NCBI GenBank assembly: GCA_934168305.1
Contig: CAKPNF010000019.1
Coordinates: 1 to 18,178, forward strand
Length of the DNA stretch: 18,178 bases
Direction of reading: 5' to 3'
DNA from: an uncultured Clostridia bacterium
Lineage (GTDB): Bacteria > Bacillota > Clostridia > TANB77 > CAG-508
Shown here: one piece after another, positions 1-7,463 of the stretch
How positions within the stretch are numbered: the stretch's first letter is position 1
Layout: each line of letters begins with the position of its first letter
Program-made: the position numbers and the translations under genes
The notes under the pieces: generated by a model
What the model was told of the DNA's origin: nothing
The model's database searches: none
What the model saw: only the letters and a program-made list of their open reading frames with translations

Positions 1-437
1 CAGGAATTGATAAAGAAAATAGAACAATTAATAAACCAGTATTAATGTATGGAGTAATAATTTCAATTATGTATATAGTATATCTATACATAATAGAAAA
101 AACTAGTATATATAGATATGTTATATATATAGTAGCATTTTTAATAATCTTACTATTAGACACAATTACACTAAAAAAGCATGCAAAAAACAAATATACA
201 TATTCAATAATAATGGTTATTATAATAATGACAATTTTCACAGGAGAATATGTAACATATTGTACAATAATGGCAACACTATTTGCAATTTTAATTAATT
301 TACTTATAACAAAAATCAAAACTTCAAAAACAAAAAGAATAAGTCAACAAAACAAAAAAATGAGACTAGGATTATATTTATCAATATTTAATATATTGTA
401 TTTTATAATAATCTTATCATATTGCAAATTTATATAA
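1..437 (+). CDS. Partial polytopic membrane protein, possible prepilin peptidase-like (A24) C-terminal part
   Basis: The reading frame is open from the left edge (first full codon at base 3), so the gene starts upstream; the Met at base 45 is probably internal. The visible part has about five hydrophobic segments separated by short Lys-rich loops, so it is an integral membrane protein. The first residues read GIDKENRTIN, which resembles the first catalytic Asp region of type IV prepilin peptidases (IDxxxxxIP), and the gene sits directly before two prepilin genes. However, the GxGD motif of the second catalytic Asp is not visible. By spacing, Y-T-Y-S at bases 195-206 occupies that place; an Asp at 159-161 is the only other candidate. 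It could be a divergent or inactive peptidase or an unrelated pilus membrane protein. The family call is inference from position and weak motif similarity. Confidence 0.4.
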   Translation, partial: GIDKENRTINKPVLMYGVIISIMYIVYLYIIEKTSIYRYVIYIVAFLIILLLDTITLKKHAKNKYTYSIIMVIIIMTIFTGEYVTYCTIMATLFAILINLLITKIKTSKTKRISQQNKKMRLGLYLSIFNILYFIIILSYCKFI

Positions 438-468
438 GTTCTTATTTTATAATGAACGGAGTGATAAA

Positions 469-918
469 GTGAAAACAACAAAAATGCATATAAAAGAAGA
501 AAAAGGATTTACAGGAATAGATATAGCAATATCTGTAATAATAATCACAATTTTTATTGCAATTATTGCAAATTTAATTTCAAATATAAATTTAACATCT
601 GAAGATACCAAAAGAAAAACAATTGCGACATCATATGCAGTACAACAAATGGAAATAATAAAGGCTCAAGGATATATAGAAAATTACGAAGATAAGGGTA
701 TTGATAAAGAAGATACAATAGTTGATGAAGATATTATTAACAAAGACGGAAATTTTACAGGATATCATAAAAAAGTAACAATAAAAGATTATACACTTAT
801 AAAAAATGACTCTAAAGCACAAACAAATTTAGTAAAAGAAATAACTGTACAAATTTCATATAAATTAGCAGGAAAAGATGAAAATATAGAAATCTCAACA
901 TATATAAAAAAGGAGTAA
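469..918 (+). CDS. Prepilin-like protein, PilV/GspI-like minor pilin candidate
   Basis: This is a small (149 aa) protein with a class III signal: a short basic leader ending in E-K-G, then F-T-G-I-D and a hydrophobic helix of about 22 residues. Prepilin peptidase should cut after Gly14, leaving Phe at +1. The +5 residue is Asp instead of the usual Glu. After the helix comes A-V-Q-Q-M-E-I-I-K-A, like the helix of GspI/PilV pseudopilins, then a soluble domain ending in alternating beta-like strands. The start is GTG with GGAG at 458-461 seven bases upstream; the next in-frame ATG (484) has no ribosome site. It ends three bases before the next prepilin and belongs to the pilB-pilT-pilC block. 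A minor (tip or priming) pilin role is inferred from size and context. Confidence 0.72.
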   Translation: MKTTKMHIKEEKGFTGIDIAISVIIITIFIAIIANLISNINLTSEDTKRKTIATSYAVQQMEIIKAQGYIENYEDKGIDKEDTIVDEDIINKDGNFTGYHKKVTIKDYTLIKNDSKAQTNLVKEITVQISYKLAGKDENIEISTYIKKE

Positions 919-921
919 ATT

Positions 922-1362
922 ATGAAAAATAATAAAGGTATAACTTTAACTTCTTTAATTATTTATGTAATAGGAATGACAATTATGGTTGGAACAATTG
1001 CAACACTTACATCATTTTTTTATAAAAACATAAATATTGGAAGTATAAATAACGATACTACACAATATACCAAATTTTCTAGTATATTTTCAGAGGAAAT
1101 TAATAGGAAAGATAATTCAGTGGTAAAATGTAAAGAATTAAGAAATGATGAAACAAGTTATATTATATTTTCTAGTGGAAATCAGTATACTTTCAATAAA
1201 AATAGCAAATCAATATATAAAAATAATATAAAAATATGTGAAGATATTGAAAAATGTGGGTTTTCATACACTTTTGTAGATTCAAAGTATAAAATAACAG
1301 TTAGTTTTAAATCTGAAAGCATTGATATGACTGGAGACAATGCTGTAACATATAGTCTATAG
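922..1362 (+). CDS. Prepilin-like protein, minor pilin candidate (PilW/ComGF-like)
   Basis: This 146-residue protein starts M-K-N-N-K-G followed by I-T-L-T-S-L-I-I and a hydrophobic helix to about residue 33. That is a class III signal with a five-residue leader and cleavage after Gly6. The +5 position is Ser, not Glu. The rest is a small, mostly polar domain with three Cys residues and probable beta strands near the end, in the style of PilW or ComGF minor pilins; the exact subfamily is uncertain. Its ribosome site (AAGGAG) overlaps the end of the upstream prepilin gene, so the two are probably translationally coupled. The stop is 28 bases before pilB. Role inferred: a minor pilin in the machine driven by PilB, PilT and PilC. 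Confidence 0.68.
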   Translation: MKNNKGITLTSLIIYVIGMTIMVGTIATLTSFFYKNINIGSINNDTTQYTKFSSIFSEEINRKDNSVVKCKELRNDETSYIIFSSGNQYTFNKNSKSIYKNNIKICEDIEKCGFSYTFVDSKYKITVSFKSESIDMTGDNAVTYSL

Positions 1363-1390
1363 AAAACAAAAGAAAGGATGTGTTTACTAT

Positions 1391-3031
1391 ATGGATATGA
1401 GAAGAAGATTACCAATAGGTGTCGAACTAGTAAGAAGAGGAATTGTAACTGAAACTGATATTGAAAAAGCATTAGAATATCAAAGAGAACATCCTAGTGC
1501 TAAATTAGGTGATATATTGCATATTTTAAATGTATGTGATGCAGAAATATTAATACAAACAATAGGAGATATATTAGGAGAAAAGGGAATAATATTAACA
1601 TCAAATACAATAAAAATAAAACCAACAGACTATCTTTCAATAGAAAATTGTAAAAAATATAAATGTATACCTTTTGAAGTAGAAGGAAGTAAAATCAAAA
1701 TATGTTTTACAGATAAAATGACTGGTGGAAAAACAGATCCTGTAAAAATGCTACTGTTAAATAGAGGGCTTGTTATGGAGCCATACATAACTTTTGAAAA
1801 TGATATAGAAAAAATCTTAGATTCATTAGAAGGTGACAAAAATAAGGACATAACAAAAACAACAACAGCAACTGGTTCAATGGTTGAATTAGTAGACAGT
1901 ATTATAAGAACAGGAATGGAAAAAAGAGCAAGTGATATACATATAGAACCTTTATCAAATGAAATTAGAGTTAGATATAGAATAGACGGAGAGTTATTTA
2001 CGGCAGCAAAAATTGAAAAAGGAAAACAACAACAAGTAATTGGAAGGTTAAAGGCTATATCAAATATGCACCAAGAAAAACAGGAAGCACAAGATGGAAG
2101 AATTTTATTATATGATGATTATAATATCCGTGTTTCATCACAACCTAATGTATGTGGAGAAAAATTTGTTTTAAGACTGTTAAAGAAAAATGAAGATATC
2201 AGAAATATATTTGAATTAGGATATCCTGGAACAGAAAATGAATTTAAAAAGAGCTTTAATAAAAAGAACAGTATAACAATTATAGCAGCTCCAACAGGTG
2301 CAGGAAAAACAACAACATTATACAGTATAGTTGATTATTTAAATTCACCAGAAATAAATATTACAACAATTGAAGACCCTGTTGAAATAAGAATTGATGG
2401 ATTAAATCAAATAGAAATAGGAAATAAATCAACATTTTCAGGAGCATTAAGAACAGTTTTAAGACAAGACCCTGATTTAATACTACTTGGAGAAATTCGT
2501 GATCAAGAAACAGCCGAAATAGCTGTACAAGCTGGACAAACAGGTCATTATGTATTATCTACAATACACACAATAGACTCAATTGAAGTAGTAAACAGAT
2601 TAAGAAAAATGGGATTATCAGATTATGATATAGCAAGTACATTAGCAACAGCCGTATCACAAAGATTAGTAAGAAGAATCTGTCCTAACTGTAGAAGAGA
2701 AAGAGAATTTACAGAAGAAGAAAAAAATATAATTTCTAAAATTGCTAATAAATATGGTGAAGAAATAAATTTTGATAATTTAAAAACATATGATGCTGTT
2801 GGCTGTGAAAAATGTAATAATATTGGATATTATGGAAGAATAGGTATATTTGAAACATTAGATATAACTGATGAAATAAAAGAACTTATTGTAAAAGGAG
2901 CATCTACAATTGAAATAAGAAATAAAGCAATAGAACAAAATTATAGACCATTAGTTGTAGATGGAATAAACAAAATATTACATGGAGATACAACATTAGA
3001 AGAATTAAATAGACAATTAATTCTATATTAA
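1391..3031 (+). CDS. pilB: Type IV pilus extension ATPase PilB (GspE family)
   Basis: This is the hexameric cytoplasmic ATPase that drives pilus extension by acting on PilC. The 546 residues match the family length. The N-terminal part (about 1-60) resembles the MshEN domain, with L-V-R-R-G-I-V and L-G-D-I-L blocks. Walker A is APTGAGKTT at 300-308 (Lys306), the Asp box I-E-D-P is at 327-330, Walker B D-L-I-L-L-G-E is at 362-368 (Glu368), and the His box S-T-I-H-T is at 390-394. A zinc-binding CxxC pair is present (Cys431/434 and Cys472/475), typical of PilB/GspE and absent from PilT. The ribosome site AAAGG (1373-1377) is about 13 bases before the ATG, rather far; ATG 1397 is an alternative start. 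All catalytic motifs are intact. Confidence 0.96.
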   Translation: MDMRRRLPIGVELVRRGIVTETDIEKALEYQREHPSAKLGDILHILNVCDAEILIQTIGDILGEKGIILTSNTIKIKPTDYLSIENCKKYKCIPFEVEGSKIKICFTDKMTGGKTDPVKMLLLNRGLVMEPYITFENDIEKILDSLEGDKNKDITKTTTATGSMVELVDSIIRTGMEKRASDIHIEPLSNEIRVRYRIDGELFTAAKIEKGKQQQVIGRLKAISNMHQEKQEAQDGRILLYDDYNIRVSSQPNVCGEKFVLRLLKKNEDIRNIFELGYPGTENEFKKSFNKKNSITIIAAPTGAGKTTTLYSIVDYLNSPEINITTIEDPVEIRIDGLNQIEIGNKSTFSGALRTVLRQDPDLILLGEIRDQETAEIAVQAGQTGHYVLSTIHTIDSIEVVNRLRKMGLSDYDIASTLATAVSQRLVRRICPNCRREREFTEEEKNIISKIANKYGEEINFDNLKTYDAVGCEKCNNIGYYGRIGIFETLDITDEIKELIVKGASTIEIRNKAIEQNYRPLVVDGINKILHGDTTLEELNRQLILY

Positions 3032-3053
3032 CAAAAGAAGGGGGAAGTTTGTC

Positions 3054-4157
3054 ATGAATATGGACAAAATTTTAGATATAGCTATAGAAAAAGACGCATC
3101 AGATGTACATCTAATATCAGGTAATAAACCAATGCTTAGAATATCTAGAGAATTAGTTCCAATAGAGGAAATGGATGTTTTAACAGATGATGATATGAAT
3201 GAAATGTATGATTATTTAGTAAGAGGTAATATTGATAAAGATGAAGTATTCAATACTACAAGAAAACTAGATACATCATATGAATATAAAAATATTCGTT
3301 TAAGAGTAAATATATCATTGTCAAATGATGTGCCATTATGTACATTAAGACTTATAAAAAGTACATTACCTCCATATGAATCATTAGGATTACCAGATAT
3401 TATAAGAAGAACAACATATCAACCACAAGGTTTAATATTAGTAACAGGAAAAACAAACTCAGGTAAAACCACAACATTAAATGCTTTAATAAATGAGATA
3501 AATGAAACACAAAATAAAAAAATATTAACACTAGAAAACCCAATAGAATATAAACATACTTCTAAAAAATCTTTGATAGTACAAAAAGAAGTAGGAAGAG
3601 GAAGAGACTCATTAACATTTAGTGATGGTGTAAAAAATTCATTAAGAGAAGATTGTGATATTTTAGTAATAGGAGAAATTAGAGACAAAGTAACAATGGA
3701 AGCTGCAATTGAAATGGCAGAATCAGGACATTTAGTAATAGGAACATTACACACAAAATCATGTGCAGAAACAATAGATAGAATGATAAACTTTTATGAA
3801 GTAAGAGATCAAGGAAGCGTAAAATATTTATTATCATCATTATTGAAATTAGTAGTATCACAAAGATTATTAAAAGGTAGAAATGGAAGCCTAGTATTAG
3901 TACCTGAAGTAATGGTTGTAGATAATATAGTTTCAGGAATAATAAGAAAAGATAAAATAAGCGTATCTGAAATAGAAGATGCAATTCAAAGTTCAGATAA
4001 AGGAAGTATAGGATTAATAAATTCAATAGCAACATTATTTGTAGAAGATAAAATAACATTAGAACAAGCTAAAGCACAAATAGAAGAAAAAAATATTGAA
4101 ATTTTAAATAGAACCATAATGCAAATGAAAATAAGAAGAGACAATAACAGACAATAA
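3054..4157 (+). CDS. pilT: Type IV pilus retraction ATPase PilT
   Basis: This 367-residue ATPase lacks the MshEN domain and the CxxC zinc pair of PilB, and has the short N-terminal PAS-like region and length typical of PilT. In PilT the protein depolymerises the pilus and powers twitching. Motifs seen: K-D-A-S-D-V-H-L near residue 13 (compare S-D-L-H-L), Walker A GKTNSGKT at 132-139 (Lys138), Asp box L-E-N-P, Walker B with G-E-I-R-D at 207-211, and His box G-T-L-H-T. The Walker A (G-K-T-N-S-G-K-T) and Asp box (E-N-P) depart from the usual GPTGSGKS/T and EDP. The ribosome site GGGGG (3040-3044) sits 9 bases before the ATG. It lies between pilB and pilC, which argues for retractile pili. Confidence 0.92.
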   Translation: MNMDKILDIAIEKDASDVHLISGNKPMLRISRELVPIEEMDVLTDDDMNEMYDYLVRGNIDKDEVFNTTRKLDTSYEYKNIRLRVNISLSNDVPLCTLRLIKSTLPPYESLGLPDIIRRTTYQPQGLILVTGKTNSGKTTTLNALINEINETQNKKILTLENPIEYKHTSKKSLIVQKEVGRGRDSLTFSDGVKNSLREDCDILVIGEIRDKVTMEAAIEMAESGHLVIGTLHTKSCAETIDRMINFYEVRDQGSVKYLLSSLLKLVVSQRLLKGRNGSLVLVPEVMVVDNIVSGIIRKDKISVSEIEDAIQSSDKGSIGLINSIATLFVEDKITLEQAKAQIEEKNIEILNRTIMQMKIRRDNNRQ

Positions 4158-4174
4158 AATAGGAGGTGTTATTA

Positions 4175-5515
4175 GTGCCTACATATGTATATAAAGCAGC
4201 AACTAGTTCAGGATTAATTGTAAGGAACAGAATTGAGGCCGCAAGCAAACAAAGCTTATTAAGAGCATTAAAAGATAATGATTTAATGCCAATTACAATA
4301 GAACAAGTTGCATATTCTGCTAAAAAGAAAAAAGTTAAAAAGAAAAACATAAAAGACATAGAAGAAATAATGAAAAATGTAAATACAACACAAATAAATA
4401 CCAAAAAAACATCAACAACAAGAGAAAAGATAAATATGTATTTATCAAAAACTGAAAAAGTAACAAATAGAGATTTAGTTATATTTACACAAAACTTCTA
4501 TTTACTAAAAAAAGCTAACTTCAACAACATACATGCTCTTAAAACAATAATGGAAAGTACAGAAAACATCACATTTAAAGGTGTCATAGAAGACATTCTA
4601 GCAGGAGTTGAAGCTGGTGAAAATATGTATACAACAATGGAATATTATTCAGATATTTTCCCATATATATATATAAATATGATTAAAGTAGGAGAATTAT
4701 CAGGATCACTTACAAATTCATTAGAACAAGCAGTAGATTATTTGGAATCATCAGAAGCATTAAACAAAAAAATTAAAAAAATATTAGTGCCAAATATAGT
4801 TCAATTTGTAGGGTTATTAATAATGCTTTTCGTTGGAACAATTGTAGCAATACCAGCAATTCAAAATGTATACGATTCATTTGGATCAGATGCAAAATTA
4901 CCAGCCATAACAATATGGTTTCAAGGTGTAGTAAATTGGCTTATAGCATATTGGTATATACCTGTAGTAATAATAGCAGCAATAATAGGAGTCATAATAT
5001 TCTATATTAACACTCCAAAAGGTAAATATAATTTTGACTATTTCAAATATAAAATGCCAATATTTGGACAACTTATATTCGCATTAGATTTTTCAAGATT
5101 AATGAAAGCAATGCTTTTGAACTTAAATAATGGAATGAGAATACAAGAAGCAATCGAAGTAAGCAAAAACGTAGTACAAAATTATGTTATGCTATCTATT
5201 ATAGAGACATCATTAAACAATATAATTATAGGTGATTCATGGATAGAACCATTTGAAAAATCAGGTTTAGCTAAACCAATGATAACAGAGATGCTAAAAA
5301 TTGGTATGCAAACAGATTTAGCTGAGATGATGGAAAAACTAGTGGAATATATGGAAATTGATATAGACAACATAATGCAAAAAACAATAAAAGTTTTACC
5401 AGAAGCCGTATACTTAATTGTAGGAGTTGTTTTAATATTCTTTGTACTAGTAGTATTAGTACCATGTATCCAAGTTTATATGGGAGATTGGCTATTTTCA
5501 GCAGCAAATATATAA
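4175..5515 (+). CDS. pilC: Type IV pilus inner-membrane platform protein PilC (GspF family)
   Basis: PilC is the membrane platform on which PilB and PilT act. I place the start at GTG 4175, giving M-P-T-Y-V-Y-K-A, the classic PilC/GspF opening, with AGGAGGTG (4161-4168) six bases upstream; the GTG at 4166 lies inside that ribosome site and cannot be the start. The 446 residues contain two T2SSF domains (about 90-200 and 290-400) and three strong membrane segments (about 204-229, 251-279 and 411-434). Conserved features include T-N-R-D-L-V-I-F-T-Q and V-G-E-L-S-G-S-L. Between the opening and the first domain lies a Lys-rich linker (about 45-85). The gene ends with tandem TAA stops and a hairpin terminator, closing the pilus block. 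Confidence 0.94.
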   Translation: MPTYVYKAATSSGLIVRNRIEAASKQSLLRALKDNDLMPITIEQVAYSAKKKKVKKKNIKDIEEIMKNVNTTQINTKKTSTTREKINMYLSKTEKVTNRDLVIFTQNFYLLKKANFNNIHALKTIMESTENITFKGVIEDILAGVEAGENMYTTMEYYSDIFPYIYINMIKVGELSGSLTNSLEQAVDYLESSEALNKKIKKILVPNIVQFVGLLIMLFVGTIVAIPAIQNVYDSFGSDAKLPAITIWFQGVVNWLIAYWYIPVVIIAAIIGVIIFYINTPKGKYNFDYFKYKMPIFGQLIFALDFSRLMKAMLLNLNNGMRIQEAIEVSKNVVQNYVMLSIIETSLNNIIIGDSWIEPFEKSGLAKPMITEMLKIGMQTDLAEMMEKLVEYMEIDIDNIMQKTIKVLPEAVYLIVGVVLIFFVLVVLVPCIQVYMGDWLFSAANI

Positions 5516-5520
5516 TAAAA

Positions 5521-5558
5521 AAGGGATTAAGGGGCCAGGACTCAAAATCCCTTCTTTT
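5521..5558 (+). terminator. Hairpin terminator after pilC, copy 1 of a repeated design
   Basis: The stem AAGGGATT (5521-5528) pairs perfectly with AATCCCTT (5546-5553) around a 17-base loop, followed by CTTTT. The stem and the first nine loop bases (AAGGGGCCA) are the same as in the two terminators between greA and deoD. The hairpin ends about 14 bases before the ROK gene start, leaving no room for a promoter after it. It therefore either ends pilC transcripts or acts as a leaky or regulated stop ahead of the kinase. Confidence 0.75.
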
Positions 5559-5570
5559 AGGAGAATAAAT

Positions 5571-6461
5571 ATGAAAATTGGAATTGATTTAGGTGGAAGT
5601 CATATTGCAATAGGTGTAATAAATAATGAAGGTTTTATATTAGAAAAAGTTGAAAAAAGGCTTTTATCAAAAGAAAAGAAAAACATAAAGACAGCAATAG
5701 AATGTTATATAATAGAGAATGTAAAAGAATTAAATAAAAAATATAAAATTACTGAAATGGGAATAGCAGTACCAGGAACAGTATCTGGAACAGAAATAAT
5801 AAAATCAGTAAATTTAAATGTAAAGAATTATAATTTAATAGAAAATCTAAAAATGCAAATAGATTTACCAATGAAAATGAGAAATGATGCAAAATGTGCT
5901 GCAATAGCAGAAAGTAAAATAGGAGCTTTAAAAGATTATAAGAGAAGTATATTTTTAACATTAGGAACAGGAATAGGAGGAGCTGTTATTATTAACGGGA
6001 AACTTCTTGATACAGGAGAGTTGCCAGGCTGTGAATTTGGACATATAATAATTCAAAAAGATGGAATAAAATGTAATTGTGGTAACAGTGGATGTTTTGA
6101 AAAATATGCATCAATGAAAGCTTTAAAAAATAATCTAAGAAATTCATTAGGTCTTGATGAAAATACAAGAGGACAAGAATTATTAGATATGATAAGAAAA
6201 AATGGAGAAGATAAAAGAATTAAAAAGATTGTTGATGAGTATATTGAGTATTTAAGTATAGGAATGTCGAATTTAATAAATATTTTTGAGCCGGAAGCTA
6301 TTGGAATAGGAGGAAGTTTTGTATATTTTTCAGACGTTTTATTAGAAAAACTAAAAAATAATATACAAAACAAAGAATATTTATTTAATAATAGAAAAGA
6401 ATTAATAATAGTACCAGCAGCACTTGGTAATGATGCAGGTATTATAGGTTCTACAATGTAG
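5571..6461 (+). CDS. ROK-family sugar kinase (glucokinase / N-acyl-hexosamine kinase type)
   Basis: This 296-residue protein has no N-terminal helix-turn-helix, so it is a kinase rather than a NagC/XylR-type repressor. It shows the nucleotide-phosphate loop D-L-G-G-S at 6-10, catalytic Asp106 in R-N-D-A, and the second phosphate motif L-G-T-G-I-G-G at 131-137. It also has the ROK zinc site: His158 plus C-N-C-G-N-S-G-C-F-E, with Cys168, Cys170 and Cys175. These residues predict ATP-dependent 6-phosphorylation of glucose, mannose or an amino sugar; the sugar cannot be told from sequence alone. AGGAG (5560-5564) precedes the ATG. The gene is 22 bases upstream of a transketolase half, so both may feed sugar phosphates into central metabolism. 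A hairpin immediately upstream may limit expression. Confidence 0.88.
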   Translation: MKIGIDLGGSHIAIGVINNEGFILEKVEKRLLSKEKKNIKTAIECYIIENVKELNKKYKITEMGIAVPGTVSGTEIIKSVNLNVKNYNLIENLKMQIDLPMKMRNDAKCAAIAESKIGALKDYKRSIFLTLGTGIGGAVIINGKLLDTGELPGCEFGHIIIQKDGIKCNCGNSGCFEKYASMKALKNNLRNSLGLDENTRGQELLDMIRKNGEDKRIKKIVDEYIEYLSIGMSNLINIFEPEAIGIGGSFVYFSDVLLEKLKNNIQNKEYLFNNRKELIIVPAALGNDAGIIGSTM

Positions 6462-6483
6462 CAGGTTTTAAAAGGAGAAGAAT

Positions 6484-7419
6484 ATGGATATCAATAACAA
6501 GAAAGCAACAAGGCAAAGTTATGGAGAAGCCTTAGTAGAAATAGGAAGAGAAAATGGGAATATTGTTGTATTTGATGCAGATTTATCTACAGCAACAAAA
6601 ACAAATCTATTTGCAAAAGAATTTCCTAATAGATTTTTTGATATGGGAATTGCTGAACAAAATATGATTTCAACAGCAGCAGGTATGGCAACATGTGGAA
6701 AAATTGCATATGCAAGTACATTTGCCATGTTTGCTGCAGGTAGAGCTTATGATCAAATAAGAAATAGTGTATGCTACCCAAATTTAAATGTTAAAATTTG
6801 TGCAACTCATGCTGGAATAACAGTAGGAGAAGATGGTGCTACACACCAAATGATAGAAGATATATCATTAATGAGAACTATACCTAATATGACTGTTTTA
6901 TCTACATCTGATGATATACAAACTAAATGGGCGGTAAAAGAAATAAGCAAAATAAAAGGCCCTGTTTATCTAAGGTTATCAAGACTAGCAACACCAATTA
7001 TATATGACGAAAATCAAAAATTTGAAATAGGAAAAGCCATTCAAATTGGTGATGGTACAGATGGTACGATATTTGCTACAGGAGTAACTGTTGCAGAAGC
7101 AATAAAAGCACAAGAAAATTTGAAAAGTAAAGGCATAGATGTTAGAGTAGTGGATATTCATACGATAAAGCCTATAGATAAAGAAATGATTATAAAGTGT
7201 GCAAAAGAAACTAAGAAATTAATTTCTATTGAAGATCATAATATTATTGGTGGTTTGGGTTCAGCAATTTCTGAAGTTTTAACGGATGAATATCCAGCAA
7301 CACTTATAAGATTAGGAATAAAAGATACTTTTGGGAAATCAGGAAAGGCTGAAGAATTGATGAAGTATTTTGGAATAACAGCAGAAAAAATTGTAGAACA
7401 ATTAGATAAAAATATGTAA
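6484..7419 (+). CDS. Transketolase, C-terminal subunit of a split enzyme
   Basis: The 311 residues match only the central pyrimidine-binding and C-terminal domains of transketolase, as in split (two-gene) transketolases of many anaerobes. The D-M-G-I-A-E-Q-N motif carries Glu58, the conserved acid that activates thiamine diphosphate. It is followed by A-S-T-F-A-M-F and T-H-A-G-I-T-V-G-E-D-G-A-T-H-Q, typical of the family. The C-terminal domain begins near residue 185 and includes I-E-D-H-N-I-I-G-G-L-G-S. The N-terminal thiamine-diphosphate-binding half, normally encoded directly upstream, is absent; the upstream gene is a ROK kinase. Activity would need a partner encoded elsewhere. AAAGGAGAAG precedes the ATG. 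A DXS-like or other thiamine-enzyme beta subunit is a less likely reading. Confidence 0.9.
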   Translation: MDINNKKATRQSYGEALVEIGRENGNIVVFDADLSTATKTNLFAKEFPNRFFDMGIAEQNMISTAAGMATCGKIAYASTFAMFAAGRAYDQIRNSVCYPNLNVKICATHAGITVGEDGATHQMIEDISLMRTIPNMTVLSTSDDIQTKWAVKEISKIKGPVYLRLSRLATPIIYDENQKFEIGKAIQIGDGTDGTIFATGVTVAEAIKAQENLKSKGIDVRVVDIHTIKPIDKEMIIKCAKETKKLISIEDHNIIGGLGSAISEVLTDEYPATLIRLGIKDTFGKSGKAEELMKYFGITAEKIVEQLDKNM

Positions 7420-7463
7420 TTTATAAATCTATAGCTTATAATATGGTAGTAAAGGAGAAGAGG

